This document shows positions 7,901-13,885 of a stretch of 13,885 nucleotides of DNA, piece after piece. Each line of letters starts with the position of its first letter. The stretch's first letter is position 1. This stretch comes from Thalassiosira profunda (Eukaryota; Bacillariophyta; Thalassiosirophyceae; Thalassiosirales; Thalassiosiraceae): positions 1 through 13,885 of the forward strand of contig JALLAP010001113.1 in NCBI GenBank assembly GCA_036939355.1, read 5' to 3'. The position numbers and the translations under genes were made by a program. The notes below the pieces were generated by a model. It was not told the DNA's origin. It saw only the letters and a program-made list of their open reading frames with translations, and did no database searches.

Positions 7901-10900
7901 AGATATATTGGAAGTGCGACACGGCGTCATCTGCCAGCTCCAGCATCATGCACTCGTCCGGCTCGTGCTTCCTTCCAGTTTTGTGCCTCCATGTCGGCCC
8001 AAAAAATGGCGTCTCGGCTGAAGAACTCCTATCTCGCTGGGCGCAGTCAAAGCCGTTGGTCTCGTCGCACCAGGAAGTATAGTTGCAAGGTTGGAATTCG
8101 AGCCAGTGGTGTTCGGTCACTGCTGCTTCGCTCACCCACTCGGGCAGTTCGTGATAGGGCACGAAGAAGCCTTGGTGGCACACGGGCATGCTGCAATCGT
8201 AGCCGCTGTAACTCGGCGGGCATTGACAAGTGTTGGGGGCAACGCACCAGCCTCCATTGGAGCAAGTCTGCTCGCAGACTGGCGTCCGGCAATCGAATCC
8301 CGCGAAATCAGTAGGACAGGTGCAGGTGTTGGACCCGGTGCAGTTGCCTCCATTTCCACACGTTTGCTCGCACACCGGCGTCGTCTGATGAGCAAGTCGG
8401 CGAAATAGGAGTCAGGAGGAGACGAGAAAAGCAAGCAGGCATCCGACGCACACAGGCACTCACGCAGTTCGAGTCAAACCAGCCAGGGTCGCAAGAGCAC
8501 ACGTCCGGCGCCGAGCAGTGACCGTTCTGGCACTCTTGGACGCACGTCGCCTCGAGGCACCCCTCGCCGCGATACCCCGGGATGCACTCGCAGGTGTCTG
8601 GAGCCACGCACAATTCGCGCTGCCCGCAAGAATCTTGGCATATGGGTTTTGTGCAATCCGGCCCTTCCCAACCGTCCGGACACTGGCACTGGTCGGGGCC
8701 CACGCAGCGCCCGCCATTCTCACACGTGAAGGAGCACGCTGCGCTCATGGCTCGAATTACGTGGTTGTCTCTGTCCGCGATGAACAGGAACCGCGAAGCA
8801 TCGTCCAACGACGCATTTACAAACGCGCCAAGTCCAGACGGGTGGTATAATTTGCTGCTTTGCGGCGGAAACGAATCGAGGTAGCCACAGGATTGGCCTC
8901 GAAGGCTGGCCGGAGCACCGGCAATGGTTTGGAGTCTCATCTCCGGCGAGCTTTCAGAGACGATAAAGTATTGCTTGGACTGAGAAGTGTCGCTGTCCAA
9001 GTAGCCTCCCAATCGGTCTTCTGAGATAATTGTTACATCCACCAGACCACTCCCATCGTCGCCCAGCACGCCTTCGTTCAATGCGGCAGCGCAGACGGAA
9101 GACTCCTCAGAGTAGGCATTCGCTGCTTGGATTGCAGAAGCTCCATCGATGGGTGTGGCACCGAACGAACCGCCGGCGGAGCAGCCATCGCACCGCACTG
9201 TGATCCTCGTTCCGTCGTTTGGATCCTCTCGAATATGCGTCTGGTTGTCGTCTACGACCAGATTGGTGGTGTCGTTCCACCGTCTTTTGTCCAACTTACT
9301 GATGGGAGGAGACCCGACGCAGTTCTTCAGCGATCTGCCGATAAAGTCGTGCCCCAAATCGACGTCGAACTCCTGTCGGTATTGGTAGTTGTGGTGAATG
9401 TTCCCTTCGACCGAGGTGGTCGCGAGGCCATATTCATCGATTGGAAAGTTGTAGGACGAGCACCCATTGGGCCTCGTGATTGCTGGAAGTGGGGCTGTGC
9501 AGGAAACTGGCGCGGCCACGGACGAAGCGCTGCGGACCTGACGAATGCGGCACGTCGCCGAGTCTGCAATGTATCCCACGCCGTCTCCAGTGATCGCAAT
9601 GGATGCAGGATTGTTCAAATTCGATTCGGTGCCGTCTCCATCCCGACTGCCCTCTTTGTAACCCCCAATCAGCGCAGTCACTGCGCCACCGTCCAAGTTT
9701 ACGCGTTGGATGCGATGGCGATCGGTCACAAGGACGCCCACTTCATCCGATTCGAGGGCCACGCTGGATGGGTAGTTGAACGTGCTGGTGTCCTCTGCAC
9801 CAGCAATGGTCGTCGTCACGCCAAACTGATCGATCATGCGTATGCGATGATTGTTGGTGTCGGCCACGAACACGTTTCCTTCGCTACTGGCAGTGATGCC
9901 GCGTGGCGAGTCAAAGCTAGACTCTGCCCTCGTGCCATCTGCATTTCCCGACTCCGGATTGTTGTCGCACCGTCCCGCAAAGCATTCTACCTTTACACTG
10001 CTCCACACCTTCTCTCCGCTGTCAGGATCAAATCCAGTGTCGCCAGTGATTTTGCGGACGCGGTGGTTGCCGGTGTCTGCCACAAAGAGGGCGAGCCTCC
10101 CATTGCCATTGCGGTAGAGGAACGAGTCGGGGTCGATGGGGTTGGGGTAGGGCCACCACGCCCAGTCTCGCCACACGGCAATGTCGGTTGGGGAAGAGAA
10201 TTGCACGACATCCACCGCAAGCCCGTCCTTGCTCCCAGGAGTCCCCGTTCCGGCGAGCGTGGTGACCTTTCCACGTGGACTGATCATTCGAATGGCGTGG
10301 TTGCCCGAATCAGCAACGTACGCATAGCCATCGTGATCCACAGCCACTCCTTCTGGATGGCGAAATCTCGCGTCAGACCCAGTCCCATCGACAAATCCCT
10401 CGTCTCCCTCAAGTGAACCAGCCAAAGTGTACACAAAGCCCTGCGGATTGTAGGAATAATTCGTTCGTGCGATTGGATTCGTTGGAACCTCGTCGCCCTC
10501 TCCAAATCGCGGGTAGTTCCACGCCATCGTGGGAGACGGCTGCTCCCAAGGCGTAGAGTTGACCCCTTGCCGGCTGTCGATTCTGTGATTGGGCCAAGTG
10601 CCATCGAGCTCCTCTTCTTCCATTGCAGTCACAAAGGCTGCCGTGCTATTTGTGCCTGACATTGCCTCTCCGTAGCCCCAACAACGGAGCTCGCAGTTTG
10701 AGTAATCATTGCCAAAGCTCGACTGGCAAGGAGGAGCTCCCAAGAGGAACATACAGACGTGCGTGGCCGACTCGCCCCCAAAATCGTAGCGGTGTGACCC
10801 GTTGACCGCCCACGGCACGTCAGAGACGGTGGGTATGTTGACGCTCAATTCCTCCCACGCCACGCCCTGCAGCTGAAAGTGACACGTTTGGTTTTCGGAG

Positions 10901-11163
10901 GGTCCGCACGCAAAGGCTTCGCAGACGTGGCACTTTGACTGGACGCCCCGTACGTCGCATTCGTGCCGCACATCCTGTTTGTTGGTGCTAACTCGCCCCT
11001 TGGTTTCTTCCCGCTGCCCCTGATACTTGGAATAAGCGAACGGCCATTGAGGCCGTATCACGCTCTCGCACCATGGCCGGGCTATATGCGGCCGGGCTAT
11101 TTGCATTGACCCCGCGAGGGTCGCAAGGAGGCAAGCAGCCAGAAGATGCACAAACACCCTCAT
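4953..11163 (-). CDS. Large type I membrane protein: signal peptide, NHL propeller with inserted LCCL-like domain, EGF-like repeats, transmembrane helix
   Basis: Two exons (11163-8464 and 8384-4953) give a predicted 2043 residues. A signal peptide (MRVFVHLLAACLLATLAGS) starts it. After a Cys-containing N-terminal region come NHL blades at about 243-547, with hallmarks such as VADSGNHAIRMI, VADTGNHRVRKI and VADTNNHRIRMI, and a sixth blade at about 743-808 (IADRDNHVIRAM). Between blades 5 and 6 sits an LCCL-like domain (about 650-738). From 810 follow about 12-13 EGF-like repeats (CxNGGxCVxPxxCxCxxGWxGxDC) with three long inserts at about 965-1126, 1151-1393 and 1517-1715. A transmembrane helix spans about 1983-1999, followed by a 44-residue basic tail ending AKKRK. 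NHL and EGF domains are known from extracellular and receptor proteins (teneurins have both), but no orthology is claimed. Likely cell-surface or endomembrane adhesion or ligand binding; the ligand is unknown. The start is the first ATG and directly yields the signal peptide. Confidence 0.9.
8385..8463 (-). other. Intron (79 bp) in the NHL/EGF gene
   Basis: On the - strand exon 1 ends ..GACTCGAACTGC, followed by the consensus donor GTGAGT (8463 downward) and the acceptor TCATCAG (ending at 8385). Splicing joins DSNC to TTPVCEQTC, exactly reproducing the C-(x)TPVCEQ linker seen between other repeats of this protein. The intron is phase 0 and lies at an EGF repeat boundary. Without it, exon 1 would read through out of frame to a stop at 8308. 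Confidence 0.92.
8950..9216 (-). other. LCCL-like domain inserted in the NHL propeller
   Basis: Residues about 650-738 show VRCDGC, then AYSEESSVCAAALNEGVL, a Gly-rich turn and LVDVTII followed by GGY. This follows the LCCL pattern: a CxxC-like start, Y-x-x-(D/E)-S-S-(I/V)-C-x-A-A, then GV(I/L), then G-x-V-x-V. LCCL domains are known from secreted and apicomplexan surface proteins. The flanks are NHL blades 5 and 6, so the domain would loop out of the propeller. A profile search was not possible here. Confidence 0.7.
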
Positions 11164-11382
11164 TGCTGTTTATTGGTTCCGTCGGCTCCAGCTGTCACCG
11201 TTTTCAAATTCTTTTCAAAATTCGAATTGTTTGAAATTTTGAGTTTCGAAAATTCGAGTTTTTTGAAATGAAATTTTGAGTTTTTCAAAATTTCAAACGG
11301 ATTTCCAAAGTTCGATTCAAATTTTTGACAAGGAAGGCGACTGCTGGCCGATCACCGACGCTCTAGTCGCATCCAGCAGAAA
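11164..11382. promoter_or_regulatory. AT-rich divergent intergenic region upstream of the NHL/EGF gene (-) and the small membrane ORF (+)
   Basis: These 219 bp lie between divergent start codons. About 11201-11328 is strongly AT-rich, built from TTTGAAATTTT, TTCGAA and CAAAATTTC units, in sharp contrast with the GC-rich flanks. It should hold the promoter of the large - strand gene and possibly that of the small + strand ORF. No canonical TATA box stands out among the many A/T runs. Confidence 0.5.
11230..11297. repeat. Inverted and direct repeats in the AT-rich intergenic region
   Basis: A 14-bp direct repeat, GAAATTTTGAGTTT, occurs at 11233-11246 and 11270-11283. A 13-bp sequence at 11230-11242 (TTTGAAATTTTGA) has its reverse complement at 11285-11297. 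The second direct copy also pairs with it locally: an 11-bp stem (11269-11279 with 11285-11295) closed by a 5-base loop. These are exact matches read by eye. Confidence 0.75.
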
Positions 11383-11571
11383 ATGGAGGAAGGGTCGTTG
11401 ACTTTGCTCTTCTTTGCAGCGTATTTCATTTTGGTCTTTGGGCTATTCATTCTTCTTTCTCGACTCTCAGCACCTGAAATGGGAGGGAATGGGAGACGGA
11501 AACGCGACCGCCGTCTGAGGAGGAGGGGAGATAAGAGGCCACGACCCCCAAAGCCTCCTCTCTCTTTCTAG
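11383..11571 (+). CDS. Possible small single-pass membrane protein, 62 aa
   Basis: The ORF starts at an ATG in a good eukaryotic context (GCAGAAAATGG) just downstream of the AT-rich intergenic region. Residues about 6-28 form one strongly hydrophobic helix (LLFFAAYFILVFGLFILL), followed by a very basic tail with RRKRDRRLRRRGDKR and a proline-rich end, as in tail-in membrane microproteins. It ends with TAG at 11569-11571, interlocked with the TAG of the opposite-strand helicase (the two stops share CTAG). I do not recognise the family. It could be a chance ORF or the first exon of something longer, but the hydrophobic helix, start context and separate promoter-like space argue for a real gene. 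Confidence 0.42.
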   Translation: MEEGSLTLLFFAAYFILVFGLFILLSRLSAPEMGGNGRRKRDRRLRRRGDKRPRPPKPPLSF

Positions 11572-13885
11572 ATGTTCGACCGAACCGCGTTTATCCACAG
11601 AGTCTTCGCTTCATCGGCGCAATCCTGTTTCACCCAAGACCGAAGCGCCTTGAACAAGAACTTTTCATCGTTCTCCTTCCAGTGCTTGCGTAAGGCCGCG
11701 GCCGAGTCCACGCCAGCATTGGAAAGCGCACTCACAAGCATCAGAACCTTCTTGGCTGGCTTGCGGCGCGTGATGATCGAGGGCTCGTCGTTGAGCATGG
11801 GCAGCAGGCCGTTCAGTTCCGAAAGCACTTTGCCCTCAAGCAGGCATCTCGCAAACCACCTAAACGAGTCGTCCTCAATCACAGCCGCACTTTGCTTCTT
11901 CTTGTCCTTCTTGCCCTCGCTCTGAATTGTCTCGTGCATATCAAAATAAGCTGGCGGGATCTTCCAGCCGTGCCCACCAAACTTGGTTTCCACCGCGCAC
12001 TGAATGGAGTCTTTTTCTCTCATGTACCGAGGCAAAGGCGTGGCAAGAGGCGACCCAAGGGTCAGGAGGTTGCTCCCGTGACACAGCGTGGCTAGCCATT
12101 CCGGATCGATGGGAGTCACTTTCTGCATTGTGGCGACGGTAGTTCCATCCTTCTTCGTTTTCCTCACGATGGAATCAAAGCACACCCATTCCGGTCGTGC
12201 CGAGTGCACGGTGCTGTTGTTGTCGATGAAGAGAGGTTCCTTCAGCCTCGAGTTGCCGCAAATGTAGGCCGAGCGAGGGATCCCCGAAAATTCAGTCGGC
12301 AACGCGCCCGGCGGGGCTCGCCTTGCAATATTGTCCAGCAACCCCGCAGCGACGGCCTGCCTCAGAAGAGACTCCTGGAGTCGCTTGGGCGGAGGCATGG
12401 AAGGCGAAAACTTTCCCGTCTCTGCCGCAATGCCACCAGCCTGTGGCAGCCGCGCTTTTGCCAACTTGCACAGGTGCAGCCTCATCTTGGCTATCCTTTG
12501 CATGACGACCAAGTGAAGCCCGTTCTCTTCGCAGAAATTGCGACACGCTAACTTCTCAGAGCTCCCACCGGCTCCTCGACCAGCAAATGCATACGCTCCG
12601 ACAGCCTTCAGCGCTGCCAAGACATCTCCACCATCGTGAGCCCATCTAGACTTCATTTCTCGATTGCGCTCCTTTTCTTTTTGCAGGACCTGGTTGCGAT
12701 CCACCTCGTCGAGCCCCTTCAGCTCTCCTGAGTTATCTTCACTGCCATTTTCGACCCTTTCGGAGTGGTGCACAAAGGGAGTTGACTCGGAGAGCACTGC
12801 CACGAGCGCAATGGCATAATCGAGTACGTTGGCCTGGGCGGCCACCAGCAGCATTTTGCCGTACCGAACCCCCAAGGGCAACTTGGCAACCGCCGCTCCA
12901 AGCGGTGTAATGGTGCCATCTCCTCCCAGTTCTTCCATTCGCGAGACGTCCACGCACCCCAAGTTGGCCAGCAGCCTCACTGCAGCATTGATCTGACCCT
13001 GCTCTGGCGGAGTCGGAAATGGGAAAGACGTGACATTTGGGACCTTCATCGCCTTCATGGCCAGCACCACATCCTCCAAAGGCCTCGTCAACACCTCCGG
13101 CAGGGCAAACGCGTCCAAATATCGCGAGTAGACGCTGCTCGAGTACAACCGGTAGCAATGACCAGGGCCCGTTCGCCCCGCGCGACCGGCGCGCTGGTCG
13201 GCTGCCGCCTTGCTGATCCACATGATGTCGTACGATGCCACCCCAGTGCCGGCGTGGTAGTTGCGGCACTTCTGTCGGCCACTGTCTACGACGTAGGATA
13301 TTCCCTGCACATCAGACACACGAAGCAAAGTGTGAGAGAAGCTCCAAACATTGTCCAGAAGTCACAACTCAGTTCTTCCGCCATTCTCTTACCGGGATGG
13401 TGATACTGGTCTCGGCCAGGTTCGTCGCCACAACAATCAAGCGCGTGTCCTCCGGCACCGGGGCGAAGACCTTGGCCTGCTCGTCCGCCGACAGCATCGA
13501 GTAGAGCGGGAGGATCCGCACCTTCTTGGGCTGCTTGTCGTCATCATCCGTGCGAGCACCTTGAGCGGAACCCAGATCGTCGAGGTTGTCCACATTATCG
13601 TAGTCGTCCTCTCCATCCTCCGCGTCGCCCTTTTGGAACAGATCGCCGTCCATCTCCTCGTCGTCCATGTCACGAAAGCCACCCTCGAGTGCCGCATCGC
13701 CATCTGTCGCCTTGTCGACGTCGCCCTCGTCGAATGCCCGGCGCACCCGGCCCTTCGGCTTCGGTTCGCGAGGCTCCAGCCTCCGTTGCAACCTATTGAC
13801 GCATCTTACAATCTCCTGCTTCCCGGTCAGAAACACGAGGATGCCACCGGCCGGCAGCTTGCGATGGATCTTGCACACCTTCTCC
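11568..13885 (-). CDS. DHX37: DEAH-box RNA helicase, DHX37/Dhr1 (Ecm16) type, 5' end outside the window
   Basis: Two exons are visible: 13885-13393, open at the window edge, and 13304-11568. Together they give about 742 C-terminal residues. The first visible residues (EKVCKIHRKLPAGGILVFL) begin the second RecA domain. An acidic insert follows, then LPLYSMLSADEQAKVF, motif V (VVATNLAETSITI), the intron, and motif VI (DQRAGRAGRTGPGHCYRLY). A winged-helix/helical-bundle region and an OB-fold region continue to the stop. The DEAH box itself is upstream, outside the window. Dhr1/DHX37 acts in the nucleolus in small-subunit processome maturation, displacing U3 snoRNA from pre-18S rRNA; this is known for yeast and human and inferred here. 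The acidic insert between the first strand and motif IV is large but of a kind seen in this subfamily. Confidence 0.9.
13305..13392 (-). other. Intron (88 bp) in the DHX37-type helicase gene
   Basis: The - strand donor GTAAGA (from 13392) follows ATCCCG, and the acceptor TGATGTGCAG ends at 13305. Splicing joins SITIP to GISYVVDSG, the expected uninterrupted sequence after motif V of DEAH helicases. The intron is phase 0. Confidence 0.93.

Noticed and set aside
5504..8434. Repeat-rich DNA read as a nucleotide tandem array
   Set aside because: The similarity is at protein level (EGF-like repeats with irregular spacing); the DNA copies are diverged and do not form a true tandem or CRISPR-like array.
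9127..10416. 429-codon open frame on the + strand
   Set aside because: Antisense to the NHL blades; begins with a TTG, not an ATG, and has no domain pattern of its own.

Overview
The window reads as nuclear DNA of a compact eukaryotic genome, most likely a centric diatom of the Thalassiosira type. Three things point there: short spliceosomal introns (about 40-90 bp, GT..AG) inside otherwise intron-poor genes; gene spacings of only tens to a few hundred bases; and an F-box-like/cysteine-cluster protein of a kind I remember as a large family in Thalassiosira genomes. The genus is inference from memory, not a search result. There is no sign of operons, plasmid or phage genes, CRISPR, tRNA or rRNA.

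Layout, left to right. (1) The basic, Ser/Lys-rich C-terminal end of an unidentified + strand gene (1-261). (2) A - strand gene (398-1753) for an F-box-like protein with a leucine-rich segment and a 25-cysteine C-terminal cluster. (3) A 368-bp divergent promoter region. (4) A + strand gene (2122-4905) with an acidic N-terminal motif, a coiled coil and a helical C-terminal half; this layout resembles the checkpoint protein ATRIP, but the assignment is tentative. It carries one predicted intron and a 72-bp exact duplication around a single N that looks like an unmerged assembly join. (5) A 6.2-kb - strand gene (4953-11163, one intron) for a predicted 2043-residue type I membrane protein: signal peptide, six NHL blades with an LCCL-like domain between blades 5 and 6, about 12-13 EGF-like repeats, one transmembrane helix and a basic tail ending in a dilysine-type sequence. 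(6) A very AT-rich divergent intergenic region with inverted repeats (about 11201-11328). (7) A possible 62-residue single-pass membrane protein on + (11383-11571). (8) The C-terminal two thirds or so of a DEAH-box RNA helicase of the DHX37/Dhr1 type on - (11568-13885, 5' end outside the window), with one intron.

The genes are neighbours, not a pathway: a ribosome-biogenesis helicase, a large secreted or endomembrane adhesion/receptor-like protein, a possible DNA-damage adaptor and a possible ubiquitin-ligase adaptor. The least described items are the NHL/LCCL/EGF membrane protein and the small membrane ORF whose stop codon interlocks with the helicase stop. I see no evidence for a multi-gene novel system here.
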